Shown piece by piece: positions 1 to 6,537 of a DNA stretch of 10,196 bases. The notes below the pieces were generated by a model. The model saw only the letters and a program-made list of their open reading frames with translations. It did no database searches and had not been told where the DNA came from. The stretch is from Legionella sp. (GTDB taxonomy: Bacteria > Pseudomonadota > Gammaproteobacteria > Legionellales > Legionellaceae). The position numbers and the translations under genes are program-made. Where the stretch lies: contig SCSO01000194.1 of NCBI GenBank assembly GCA_004297865.1, positions 1 through 10,196 of the forward strand, written 5' to 3'. Every line of letters begins with the position of its first letter. The first letter of the stretch is position 1.

Positions 1-41
1 GTGCTATCTTTAATCATATATGTCATTGCAAGGATAGTGCT

Positions 42-1370
42 ATGCTTAAATCCTGCTTCGCGCTAGTCAGGCTTCGCAACTCCTTGTTTCTAGCCGTATT
101 TATTGTGCTTTTATCCTTTTCTTCCATGGTTCAAGCAGCAAAAATCATAGAATTAAGCATTAAAGGACCCATTGGGCCCGCTACCGCAGATTATATTATT
201 CGTGGCATCGATGCGGCGCAAAATGCCCAGTTAATCCTAATTATTATGGATACTCCCGGTGGTTTAGACTCTTCAACCCGTTTAATTATTCAAAAATTCC
301 TCAGTTCCGCCGTTCCTGTAGTGACTTACGTGAGTCCTAATGGAGCCCGAGCTGCCAGCGCCGGCACTTATTTAATTTATGCAAGCACCCTCGCTGCGAT
401 GGCACCAGGAACTCAGCTAGGTGCTGCAAGTCCGGTAAGCTTAAGTGCTGGTTTTGAAGAAGAAAAGGGAAAGGGCAAATCAACTATGGATAAAAAGGTT
501 ACCAATGACGCAGTAGCCACAATCCGTACGCTTGCCCAATTACGGGGACGTAATGTGGAGTTTGCGCAAAATGCGGTACTTAATGCGGCTACTCTAACCT
601 CATCGGAAGCCTTAAAAGCCGGGGTTATTAATTATATTGCCAAAGACAGAGGTGACTTATTCGCTCAATTAAATGGGATAACAGTCGAACAAAACGGTAA
701 AAAAATCACTTTAGATACCTTAAATCCAGAAATTCACCCCATTAATCCCGATTGGCGAACCCGCTTTCTTTCCATTATCACTGACCCTACCGTGGCTTAT
801 TTATTGGTTTTATTAGGAATTTACGGAATATTTTTTGAATTAATGAATCCAGGACATGTTTTACCAGGGGTTGTTGGTGTGGTGGCCATGATCATCGCCT
901 TATATGCCTTACAATTGCTACCAGTAAATTACGCCGGATTGGGTTTAATCATTGCAGGAATAATTTTCATCATTGCTGAGGGAGTAACTCCCAGTTATGG
1001 GGCTTTAGGAGTAGGTGGCACTATAGCCTTTTTAATTGGTTCAGTTATGCTAATGGATACCGATTTTGCCACTTACCAAATAGCTTGGCCGGTAATTGCT
1101 GGTATGGCTTTTACTAACATCCTTGTTTTTATTGTACTTTTCGGTATGTTAATGAAGTCGCGTAAGCAAAAAGTACGACATGGTCTTGATGTGTTAGTGG
1201 GTGCGCGAGGACGTTCTTTAGGAGCAATTGATCTGCAAGGGCAAGCGGTAATTCGCGGAGAAATTTGGTCTGTGCAATCGCAAAAACCTATAGCAGCAGA
1301 TAAGCCCATTTGGGTAGTAGCAACCAGTGGTTTAACATTAGAAGTAGAAGAAGACAACAGGACTGAATAA
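42..1370 (+). CDS. NfeD family membrane-bound ClpP-class serine protease (long form)
   Basis: A 442-residue protein with a hydrophobic signal sequence at about residues 14-33 (cleavage likely near Ala32/Ala33). A ClpP/SppA-like domain follows at about 34-230, then five membrane spans at roughly 250-268, 273-292, 298-316, 320-338 and 348-370. A small C-terminal NfeD OB-fold-like domain fills about 380-440. The catalytic Ser is Ser106 in ARAASAGTY. The partner Lys of the Ser-Lys dyad known from archaeal PH1510 is probably Lys151 or Lys152, before the conserved TNDAVATIR helix. DTPGG at 70-74 is the family's substrate-strand motif. The start is ATG with AAGGA seven bases upstream. It is followed after 20 bases by a slipin gene, the classic NfeD-stomatin pair. 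The known family role is cleavage of the hydrophobic C-terminus of the stomatin partner in the membrane; the physiological role here is inferred. Domain length is complete. Confidence 0.93.
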   Translation: MLKSCFALVRLRNSLFLAVFIVLLSFSSMVQAAKIIELSIKGPIGPATADYIIRGIDAAQNAQLILIIMDTPGGLDSSTRLIIQKFLSSAVPVVTYVSPNGARAASAGTYLIYASTLAAMAPGTQLGAASPVSLSAGFEEEKGKGKSTMDKKVTNDAVATIRTLAQLRGRNVEFAQNAVLNAATLTSSEALKAGVINYIAKDRGDLFAQLNGITVEQNGKKITLDTLNPEIHPINPDWRTRFLSIITDPTVAYLLVLLGIYGIFFELMNPGHVLPGVVGVVAMIIALYALQLLPVNYAGLGLIIAGIIFIIAEGVTPSYGALGVGGTIAFLIGSVMLMDTDFATYQIAWPVIAGMAFTNILVFIVLFGMLMKSRKQKVRHGLDVLVGARGRSLGAIDLQGQAVIRGEIWSVQSQKPIAADKPIWVVATSGLTLEVEEDNRTE

Positions 1371-1390
1371 GGGATCAAAGGGAGAATAAA

Positions 1391-2140
1391 ATGGGACCAT
1401 TTTTTGCAGTAGTCTGCGCCATTATAGCCATGATACTGTTTTCATCGATTAAAGTATTTCGTGAATACGAACGTGGAGTGGTGTTTTTACTTGGACGCTT
1501 TTGGCGGGTTAAAGGCCCTGGTTTAGTCATTATTTTCCCAGGAGTTATGCAGGTGGTACGTGTGGATTTACGGACCATAGTAATGGACGTCCCTAGTCAG
1601 GACGTGATTTCTAAAGATAACGTGTCCGTGCGGGTTAATGCTGTACTTTATTTTCGAGTAGTGGTACCCGAAAACGCGATTATTCAAGTTGAAAACTATT
1701 ACGAGGCAACTAGCCAATTAGCGCAAACTACGCTCCGTTCGGTTCTAGGACAACATGAGCTTGATGACATGCTTTCTGAACGTGAGCGTTTAAATAGTGA
1801 TATTCAAAAAATATTGGATGCCCAAACCGATAATTGGGGTATTAAAGTGGCCAACGTGGAAATTAAACACGTTGACTTGGATGAGAGTATGATTCGCTCC
1901 ATTGCTAAACAAGCGGAAGCTGAGCGGGAGCGTAGAGCAAAAATCATCCATGCTGAAGGGGAGCTACAAGCCTCTGAGAAGCTTCTACAAGCCTCGCAGG
2001 TACTTGCTCAGCAACCACAAGCTATGCAATTAAGGTATTTACAGACCTTAGCCGCTATCGCAGGGACTAATAATTCCACCATAGTATTTCCCATGCCCAT
2101 GGAGATAGGCGAGATATTGCATAATATGGCAAAGAAATAG
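1391..2140 (+). CDS. Slipin / stomatin-like SPFH membrane protein
   Basis: A 249-residue SPFH (band 7) protein. One N-terminal membrane segment (about residues 3-20) is followed by the SPFH core, from EYERGVVFLLGRF to about residue 180. A charged coiled-coil (KQAEAERERRAKIIHAEGEL, about 173-192) and an Ala/Gln-rich tail come next, ending in a hydrophobic IVFPMP segment near 231-236. That tail is the type of sequence cut by NfeD proteases in the archaeal p-stomatin pair. Start ATG with GGGAG six bases upstream; it lies 20 bases after the NfeD gene, so the two are surely co-transcribed. The expected role is an oligomeric membrane scaffold organising microdomains. It resembles stomatin/slipin more than HflC/HflK, because it has a single short anchor and is paired with a long NfeD. 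No T-rich terminator follows; the downstream repeats may form 3' hairpins. Confidence 0.92.
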   Translation: MGPFFAVVCAIIAMILFSSIKVFREYERGVVFLLGRFWRVKGPGLVIIFPGVMQVVRVDLRTIVMDVPSQDVISKDNVSVRVNAVLYFRVVVPENAIIQVENYYEATSQLAQTTLRSVLGQHELDDMLSERERLNSDIQKILDAQTDNWGIKVANVEIKHVDLDESMIRSIAKQAEAERERRAKIIHAEGELQASEKLLQASQVLAQQPQAMQLRYLQTLAAIAGTNNSTIVFPMPMEIGEILHNMAKK

Positions 2141-2155
2141 GGCTCAAAATTCCTA

Positions 2156-2292
2156 GTCATTCCCCGAGCAGGCGGACTCTATTTTCGTAGGTTGGGTCGA
2201 GACCCAACAAAAATCTTGAGCAAAGTTGAAGTGGTTATGTTGGGTCATGACCCAACAATTAGAGATGGATTGCCTGCCTGCGCGGGAATGAC
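2156..2292. repeat. Outer inverted repeat GTCATTCCC...GGGAATGAC flanking a REP pair
   Basis: The left arm (2156-2176) begins GTCATTCCCCGAGCAGGCGG. The right arm (2271-2292), read on the other strand, begins GTCATTCCCGCGCAGGC. The arms match for most of about 18 bases and enclose 94 bases that contain the GTTGGGTC REP pair. The arm sequence looks like a dispersed palindromic repeat family common in bacterial intergenic DNA; this is recognition from memory, not a search. It sits between the slipin stop and dcd and could fold in the slipin 3' untranslated RNA. Confidence 0.6.
2187..2256. repeat. REP doublet (REPIN-like), GTTGGGTC family, copy 1
   Basis: The head GTAG (2187-2190) is followed by the hairpin GTTGGGTC-GA-GACCCAAC (2191-2208). 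A 30-base spacer precedes a second palindrome, GTTGGGTC-AT-GACCCAAC (2239-2256). The spacer (…tcttgagcaaagttgaag…) is clearly related to the spacer of the copy at 8533-8608, so the repeated unit is the doublet and not just the hairpin. The second hairpin here lacks the CTAC that would be the reversed head. A GTAG tetranucleotide before a hairpin is the known signature of REP sequences handled by RAYT (TnpA-REP) transposases. Confidence 0.75.
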
Positions 2293-2375
2293 AAAATTTA
2301 ACAGCGTATTCTACTTTTTTTTATCCCTCATTTATGATAAACATTGTCTTTTTATAGATTCAATGAGGTTTAGAC

Positions 2376-2942
2376 GTGTCGATTAAGTCAGACAGATGGA
2401 TAGAAAAGATGGCTCACGAACATGGGATGATTTCACCTTTTCAATCCGGGCAAGTTCGCGAAAATGAAAATGGGCGTATTATTTCCTATGGTGTGTCCAG
2501 TTACGGCTATGATGTGCGTTGCTCGAACGAGTTTAAGGTGTTTACCAATATCAATTCAGCCATTGTTGACCCTAAGGCCTTCGATGCCAACAGCTTTGTC
2601 GATATGCAATCCGACGTATGCATCATTCCCCCTAATTCCTTTGCTTTAGCCCGTACTGTAGAGTATTTTCGTATTCCCCGTAATATTTTGACCATTTGCT
2701 TAGGTAAATCCACCTACGCACGCTGTGGAATTATCGTCAACGTAACGCCTTTAGAACCGGAATGGGAAGGTCATGTGACCTTGGAATTTTCGAATACGAC
2801 CACTTTACCCGCAAAAATATATGCCAATGAAGGGGTTGCGCAAATGTTATTTCTCGAGGCTGCGGAAGTTTGTGCGGTATCTTACAAGGATCGCGGAGGG
2901 AAATATCAGGGGCAAACTGGCGTCACTCTGCCCCGGACGTAA
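2376..2942 (+). CDS. dcd: dCTP deaminase
   Basis: A 188-residue protein of the trimeric dUTPase/dCTP deaminase family. It converts dCTP to dUTP and ammonia in the cytoplasm, feeding dTMP synthesis after dUTPase. Visible family motifs are the GKSTYAR phosphate-binding segment (residues 110-116), VTLEF with the catalytic Glu137, and the C-terminal QGQTGVTLPR segment that closes over the nucleotide. The length is normal for the non-enteric form of Dcd. The start is GTG, supported by GAGG seven bases upstream and by the usual N-terminus. A possible -10 (TATGAT, 2333-2338) lies upstream with no good -35. Its TAA stop (2940-2942) touches the stop of convergent ihfB with no gap. Confidence 0.95.
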   Translation: MSIKSDRWIEKMAHEHGMISPFQSGQVRENENGRIISYGVSSYGYDVRCSNEFKVFTNINSAIVDPKAFDANSFVDMQSDVCIIPPNSFALARTVEYFRIPRNILTICLGKSTYARCGIIVNVTPLEPEWEGHVTLEFSNTTTLPAKIYANEGVAQMLFLEAAEVCAVSYKDRGGKYQGQTGVTLPRT

Positions 2943-3254
2943 TTAATCTTCTTTAGGTAGTTCACAATGAGCGCGTGAAGCATTAACGCGTTCACGAAGT
3001 TCTTTACCAGGCTTAAAGTGGGGACTGTGTTTTGCTTCAGTCACTACTTTTTCCCCAGTTTTTGGGTTATGAGCATTGCGTGGGGGACGATAATGTAGTG
3101 AAAAACTACCAAAACCACGGATTTCAATACGTTGGCCGTCAATCAGCGCCTGGCTCATTAAGTCTAAAATCTTATTGATGCCATCCGCCACCTGTTTTTC
3201 AGTGAGATGCGTCATGCGTGCAGCGATACTTTCAATGAGTTCTGATTTAATCAT
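2943..3254 (-). CDS. ihfB: Integration host factor subunit beta
   Basis: A 103-residue HU/IHF family DNA-bending protein. It aligns with E. coli IhfB from the first residues (KSELIE) through RIEIRGFGSFSLHYR (42-56), NPKTG (63-67) and PHFKPGKELR (78-87). Pro64 is the intercalating proline at the tip of the beta arm, at the same residue number as in E. coli. IHF is the IhfA/IhfB heterodimer that sharply bends DNA in transcription, replication and recombination. The C-terminus is about nine residues longer than the 94-residue E. coli protein. Start ATG with GAGG five bases upstream. E. coli has rpsA upstream of ihfB; here the upstream gene is a methyltransferase with its own gap, so ihfB is probably transcribed alone. 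IHF is known to affect Dot/Icm effector genes in Legionella. Confidence 0.95.
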   Translation of the reverse strand: MIKSELIESIAARMTHLTEKQVADGINKILDLMSQALIDGQRIEIRGFGSFSLHYRPPRNAHNPKTGEKVVTEAKHSPHFKPGKELRERVNASRAHCELPKED

Positions 3255-3332
3255 ACCTACCTCGTTATGTCGCGTGTTCTAAAGTCCGCTACCAAGGCAC
3301 ATCAGGTGCTGACAATTTACCCGTTTTTTATA

Positions 3333-3360
3333 AGTATAGACCGGGTAATAAATTATTCAA
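3333..3360 (-). promoter_or_regulatory. Candidate sigma-70 promoter of ihfB
   Basis: On the minus strand TTGAAT (3355-3360) and TATACT (3333-3338) are separated by 16 bases. They lie about 80 bases before the ihfB start, leaving a leader of roughly 70 bases. A 7-bp inverted repeat (TTACCCG 3317-3323 with CGGGTAA 3342-3348) overlaps the -10 region. It may be an operator, or a weak 3' hairpin of the methyltransferase gene. Sequence-only prediction. Confidence 0.4.
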
Positions 3361-3384
3361 TGTTTTCAAGACAGTAAGCAGAAA

Positions 3385-4074
3385 TTAGTTTTTTCTCTGG
3401 TGAATATAAGCCATAACCACTCCCCAGCTCATCTCCACCTGGGCGCGGCGTATAAGGCTAAAATGGGTGGATTCTAGCGGTTTACTAGTGGTGATAACGG
3501 TTAGTACCTGGGGAAAATTTTCCAAGCGTTTAGAGAGGTTTTCCCATAAGGGATTAAAAATTGTTGAAGAATTAATGAAAATTAAAGTTGCTTCTTGAAG
3601 GTCAACTTCTAAATAATTTCCTTGAAAAAAGCTGATTTTGTTAGCTATTTCCTCATAACCACCTAATTTCAATAGATTTTTCTGTGCCTTTTGTGCATGT
3701 TGATGTAGAGGATTGAACAGCTCAATTCCCACACTTTTTTGGATGGGATAGGCTAAAGCACAAGCAAAAACAGCCTTCCCTACTCCCGATCCTAAATCAT
3801 AAAAAACTGTGTTTTTACCTGGAGTTACAAGGGATAATAAGGCTATAAAAGGTAAAAATTCGATTTCACCATAGGTGTATTCTAGGGCGTCAGTGTCAAC
3901 GCGAGCTTCTCGAGAGACTTGAAAGCCGTTAATATCCTTAAAAATTTCCTGAAATGCCACTTCATGATGGTGGAGGTTGTTTTCTTTAATCCATTGCTTC
4001 AAGCGAAGATGGTTTTTTAGTGCATTCCAGGGAGAAAGGAGGAGGTTTATGAGGGTTTTTGGGGCGGTAGGCAT
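3385..4074 (-). CDS. DOT1-like SAM-dependent methyltransferase
   Basis: A 229-residue class I methyltransferase whose motifs follow the order of the eukaryotic DOT1 histone H3K79 methyltransferase. These are YGE (68-70), the SAM loop DLGSGVGK (93-100), GIEL with the ribose-binding acidic residue (116-119), and FINSSTIFNPLW (166-177) where DOT1 has FVNNFAF. TSKP (196-199) matches the SSKP strand, and the C-terminal MSWGVVMAYIH (215-225) matches the VSW…YYLH strand. The eukaryotic Asn-Asn-Phe is replaced by Asn-Ser-Ser, so chemistry and substrate may differ. About 60 N-terminal residues precede YGE and contain no recognised domain. Bacterial DOT1-like proteins exist, but their substrates are mostly unknown; a protein lysine or other target is inference. 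No convincing ribosome binding site precedes the ATG, and there is no in-frame alternative with a better one. It stands alone between ihfB and a REP pair. Confidence 0.72.
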   Translation of the reverse strand: MPTAPKTLINLLLSPWNALKNHLRLKQWIKENNLHHHEVAFQEIFKDINGFQVSREARVDTDALEYTYGEIEFLPFIALLSLVTPGKNTVFYDLGSGVGKAVFACALAYPIQKSVGIELFNPLHQHAQKAQKNLLKLGGYEEIANKISFFQGNYLEVDLQEATLIFINSSTIFNPLWENLSKRLENFPQVLTVITTSKPLESTHFSLIRRAQVEMSWGVVMAYIHQRKN

Positions 4075-4129
4075 GGAAAAGGATTAACATATTGAATATT
4101 TAAGATAATACCATCTCGCGGCAATGGAT

Positions 4130-4297
4130 TGTAGCCTGTATTAGACGAAGTCGTAATACAGGACCTACCCCCACCAATTTCATTAATACATTTAAAAAAA
4201 TACATTAAAACCTGCATATCTAATAGGAGCAATTAGCCAATTGAGGCGTTTTTTGATGGTTATTCCTGTATTACGACTACGTCTAATACAGGCTACA
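4130..4297. repeat. REP inverted pair (REPIN/MITE-like), CCTGTATTA family
   Basis: Two 34-base arms, 4130-4163 and 4264-4297, are inverted copies with a single mismatch, separated by 100 bases. Each arm is itself a hairpin: CCTGTATTA-GAC, loop GAA, GTC-G-TAATACAGG, with one bulged base. Each is headed by GTAG at its outer side (4131-4134, and CTAC at 4293-4296 on the other strand). No clear target duplication flanks the element. It lies in the 376-base gap (4075-4450) between the divergent methyltransferase and effector-like genes. The rest of that gap is A+T-rich sequence with nothing else recognisable except the promoter at its right end. Confidence 0.75.
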
Positions 4298-4390
4298 TTT
4301 ATAAATTTAGATGGGAGATTCATTGTTAGACTTCGCGGTTTTTAATAAAACGTACTAATCTTAAAAAAACCATTGTATTGTAAAGACTTC

Positions 4391-4430
4391 GTTAATATTT
4401 CCTTAATCTGCGTTGATTACAATATAAGAT
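4391..4430 (+). promoter_or_regulatory. PmrA-box-like tandem repeat plus -10 of the effector-like gene
   Basis: Two direct nonamers, GTTAATATT (4391-4399) and CTTAATCTG (4402-4410), are separated by two bases. This matches the architecture I recall for the PmrA box of Legionella and Coxiella (cTTAATatT-N2-cTTAATatT). An A+T-rich -10 follows (TATAAG 4423-4428 or TAAGAT 4425-4430), 12 to 14 bases after the box. The box therefore takes the place of a -35 element, as expected for an activator site. A GTAAA-N6-GTTAA sequence (4380-4395) that partly overlaps is reminiscent of a CpxR site, but weaker. The leader to the ATG would be only about 15 bases and contains GGAGG. Confidence 0.55.
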
Positions 4431-4450
4431 AGAGTAAAGATGGAGGCATC

Positions 4451-5494
4451 ATGGCAAAAACGGGTTTTTTTAATAAACCTCAAGCACAGCAAGAACCCAA
4501 AAAGGCTTCTGAGCTCAATGCTATTGCTATTGGTGGTGAACAGTTCCATGCCGTGGCCGTGTCGTTTCTAGATGCTTTTAAACGTTCCACTCGCGTTAAT
4601 GAAAACACCTTGAAAAAAATTCTCGAACGTTTATTTACTTATTATCCGAGATTTATTTCCGACCAACCCTACCTGACTCCCCACGATCGTCTACAAATGG
4701 TAATCAATAACACTCGGAAAAATGAGTTGGTTAATTGTTTGGCTAAAGTGCTGCGAGAGTTAGCTGTTGATGAAATTTGCGCTCACCCTACTCAATATCG
4801 TGAGGTGTTTGAAAGTCTAGATCCTAAAACGCCGAAAAGCTATTTATACGAAGAAAATACTGATTTACCCCCTTCCGCTTTGGATGCATTAAGTCGAGCT
4901 TTGGGTTTAAATGTGCATTTATTCTTTGTAGAGCATGGTAAAGAATTAAGAAAAAGAGTGACCTTTAATCATCATTCAGGGAATTCGTCGCGAACGGAGC
5001 TTATTTTACAAGTACTCGGCAATCAGTATTTCCCTTATGTAAAATTTGAAAGCGATTATGCCTACGTGGGGCAATTGGCTGTTAGTCCATTGAAGGCTAC
5101 CGAATCAAGCATAACGCAAACTGGATCTTTAGCGGGTATTATTGAAGAAATCACTGAGGATAATAACCGTTTACGCCTAGCCTTTGAACAAAATCGTAAA
5201 AGATTACTTTCTATGTCGGATGCAGGAGAGTTAACTAAAAAGCAATTAATCGATTTGTATATTGAGTTTTTGCCCCAAGATAACAATTCGTACACCAACA
5301 ATATGGAATTTTTCTACCACTTAGAAGGTGCTGATCGCAAGCCTTTAGTTAATGTATCACCTAAAGAATCTGATGCTGCAATCAATAGATTATTAGTGAA
5401 TCGTTTAGCAGCTTGGATGAGCACTAAACTGATTGACGGTGATGAATTATTTGACCGTCTAGAAGGAAAACCTTCTGCAAGCCTAGGTGGTTAA
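4451..5494 (+). CDS. Unrecognised 347-aa protein, candidate Dot/Icm-type secreted effector
   Basis: I do not recognise a named family. There is no signal peptide or membrane span, so it is cytosolic or secreted by a one-step route. Three segments recall the OTU cysteine-protease fold in the right order: GGEQFHAVAV (28-37; compare DGNCLFRAVA), SALDALSRALGLNVHLFF (142-159; compare the ELxALArxLgvxIxvy helix-strand), and LILQVLGNQYFPYVKF (184-199; compare the GNHY strand). The Cys and His positions appear to be Gln31 and Gln192, so if it is an OTU fold it is probably inactive. The second half has charged helices (228-270). The C-terminus carries an acidic block (Asp329, Asp331, Glu332, Asp335, Glu338) then PSASLGG, with Leu at position -3, as in Dot/Icm secretion signals. 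A PmrA-like box lies upstream and GGAGG sits four bases before the ATG. The gene is monocistronic and ends in a strong hairpin. Secretion is inference. Confidence 0.7.
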   Translation: MAKTGFFNKPQAQQEPKKASELNAIAIGGEQFHAVAVSFLDAFKRSTRVNENTLKKILERLFTYYPRFISDQPYLTPHDRLQMVINNTRKNELVNCLAKVLRELAVDEICAHPTQYREVFESLDPKTPKSYLYEENTDLPPSALDALSRALGLNVHLFFVEHGKELRKRVTFNHHSGNSSRTELILQVLGNQYFPYVKFESDYAYVGQLAVSPLKATESSITQTGSLAGIIEEITEDNNRLRLAFEQNRKRLLSMSDAGELTKKQLIDLYIEFLPQDNNSYTNNMEFFYHLEGADRKPLVNVSPKESDAAINRLLVNRLAAWMSTKLIDGDELFDRLEGKPSASLGG

Positions 5495-5495
5495 A

Positions 5496-5522
5496 TTGAG
5501 AATGGACAGAGTCCATTCTCAA
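5496..5522. terminator. Hairpin between convergent genes, likely bidirectional terminator
   Basis: TTGAGAATGGAC (5496-5507) pairs perfectly over 12 bp with GTCCATTCTCAA (5511-5522) around a 3-base AGA loop. It begins two bases after the stop of the effector-like gene and ends eight bases before the stop of the convergent PLP-enzyme gene. The T tracts are short on both sides (TAATT on plus, TTTAA on minus), but the stem is strong and placed to end both transcripts. Confidence 0.72.
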
Positions 5523-5530
5523 TAATTGTC

Positions 5531-6481
5531 TTAGAGAAATCCTTGTTGCTTCATCCATTCATCATGAGCAAATTTAGACATGTAATTGCGAATTGAATCC
5601 GGTAAAATCACCAAACATTTTTGTCCTTTACTTAAAGATTTTGCTGCTTGTAAGGCAGCCCACATAGCAGCACCTGAAGATCCGCCAACTAATAATCCTT
5701 CTTCACGCATTAAGGCGCGTGCAGTACGGAACGAATCGGCATCATTGGTCTTCACGTAGTCATCAATCAATTTATTATTCAGAACGTCAGGGAAAAAATC
5801 ATACCCTATCCCTTCAACTTGATAAGGCTTAATCTCAGTGCCTCCACCTAGAATGGAACCCTCGGGATCTGCACCAATGATTTTAATGCTGGGATTATAT
5901 TCTTTTAAACGTTTAGCGATACCAGAAATAGTGCCACCAGTTCCTACTCCTGCGACGATCATATGCAAATCTTTGCCAAAATCATCAATAATTTCTTGAG
6001 CAGTGCCTTTGTAATGCGCATTAGGATTATTAGGATTAGCGTATTGATCTAAAATATGTGCATTTGGAATTTCAGCTTGTAGTTTTTTCGCCAGCATAAT
6101 ATGGCTATCAGGATCAAAAGAAGCTGCTTCGGTACGAGTACGATATATGGTTGCGCCTAAACGCTCTAATACGGATTGTTTTTCCTGGCTCATTTTTTCT
6201 GGCATGGTGATAATGACTTTATAACCCATGACTGCACCAGCTAAAGCAATTCCAATACCGGTATTACCAGAAGTCGGCTCAATCAAAGTATCACCCGGTT
6301 TAATACGCCCTTCTTTTTCAGCATTAACAACCATTTCATAACCAATACGATCTTTCACGGAACCACCAGGATTGAAAAATTCGCATTTTGCATAAAGTTC
6401 GCAATTTAAATCACGACCTAAATGATTAATTTTGACAATGGGTGTTTGGCCAATAGTGGCTAAGATATTCGGATAAATCAT
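5531..6481 (-). CDS. Cystathionine beta-synthase-type PLP enzyme (catalytic core only)
   Basis: A 316-residue fold-type II PLP enzyme. The PLP lysine is Lys43 in GGSVKDR, the substrate loop is PTSGNTG (69-75), the phosphate cup is GTGGT (180-184), and the pyridine-nitrogen serine lies in GGSSG (266-270). Over its whole length it resembles eukaryotic cystathionine beta-synthase more than CysK or CysM. Tell-tale segments are KCEFFNPGGSVKDR, MPEKMSQEK, HILDQY, DPEGSIL, VEGIGYDF, and the ending LPDSIRNYMSKF…GFL. It stops where the human catalytic core ends, so it lacks the C-terminal regulatory CBS pair and the N-terminal haem segment. The expected reaction is serine (or O-acetylserine) plus homocysteine to cystathionine in transsulfuration. 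Cysteine synthase activity cannot be excluded. Start ATG with TAGGGA about six bases upstream. No cystathionine gamma-lyase gene lies beside it in this window. Confidence 0.9.
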   Translation of the reverse strand: MIYPNILATIGQTPIVKINHLGRDLNCELYAKCEFFNPGGSVKDRIGYEMVVNAEKEGRIKPGDTLIEPTSGNTGIGIALAGAVMGYKVIITMPEKMSQEKQSVLERLGATIYRTRTEAASFDPDSHIMLAKKLQAEIPNAHILDQYANPNNPNAHYKGTAQEIIDDFGKDLHMIVAGVGTGGTISGIAKRLKEYNPSIKIIGADPEGSILGGGTEIKPYQVEGIGYDFFPDVLNNKLIDDYVKTNDADSFRTARALMREEGLLVGGSSGAAMWAALQAAKSLSKGQKCLVILPDSIRNYMSKFAHDEWMKQQGFL

Positions 6482-6507
6482 ATTAATCCCTAATAATGAA
6501 AAGAAAG

Positions 6508-6537
6508 ATTATAAGCGCATCGATTGCAAAATCACAA
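6508..6537 (-). promoter_or_regulatory. Candidate promoter of the CBS-type gene
   Basis: On the minus strand TTGTGA (6532-6537) and a perfect TATAAT (6508-6513) are separated by 18 bases, about 27 bases before the ATG. An inverted repeat GATTG-N8-CAATC (6522-6539) covers the -35 element and could be an operator. Nothing as convincing is seen for the divergent lipoprotein gene in the same 157-base gap. Confidence 0.5.

Noticed and set aside
1073..1578. Minus-strand frames opposite the NfeD and slipin genes
   Set aside because: Antisense shadows of two well-supported conserved genes.
2192..2386. Open frame of 64 codons on the plus strand upstream of dcd
   Set aside because: It is built mostly from the REP palindromes, has no ribosome binding site and overlaps the dcd start; it is a chance frame.
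3317..3348. TTACCCG…CGGGTAA hairpin as terminator of the DOT1-like gene
   Set aside because: The stem is only 7 bp with an 18-base loop and lacks a T tract on the minus strand; it also overlaps the likely ihfB promoter.
4047..4232. 61-codon minus-strand frame before the DOT1-like gene
   Set aside because: It runs through the REP hairpin and overlaps the methyltransferase start out of frame, with no family resemblance.
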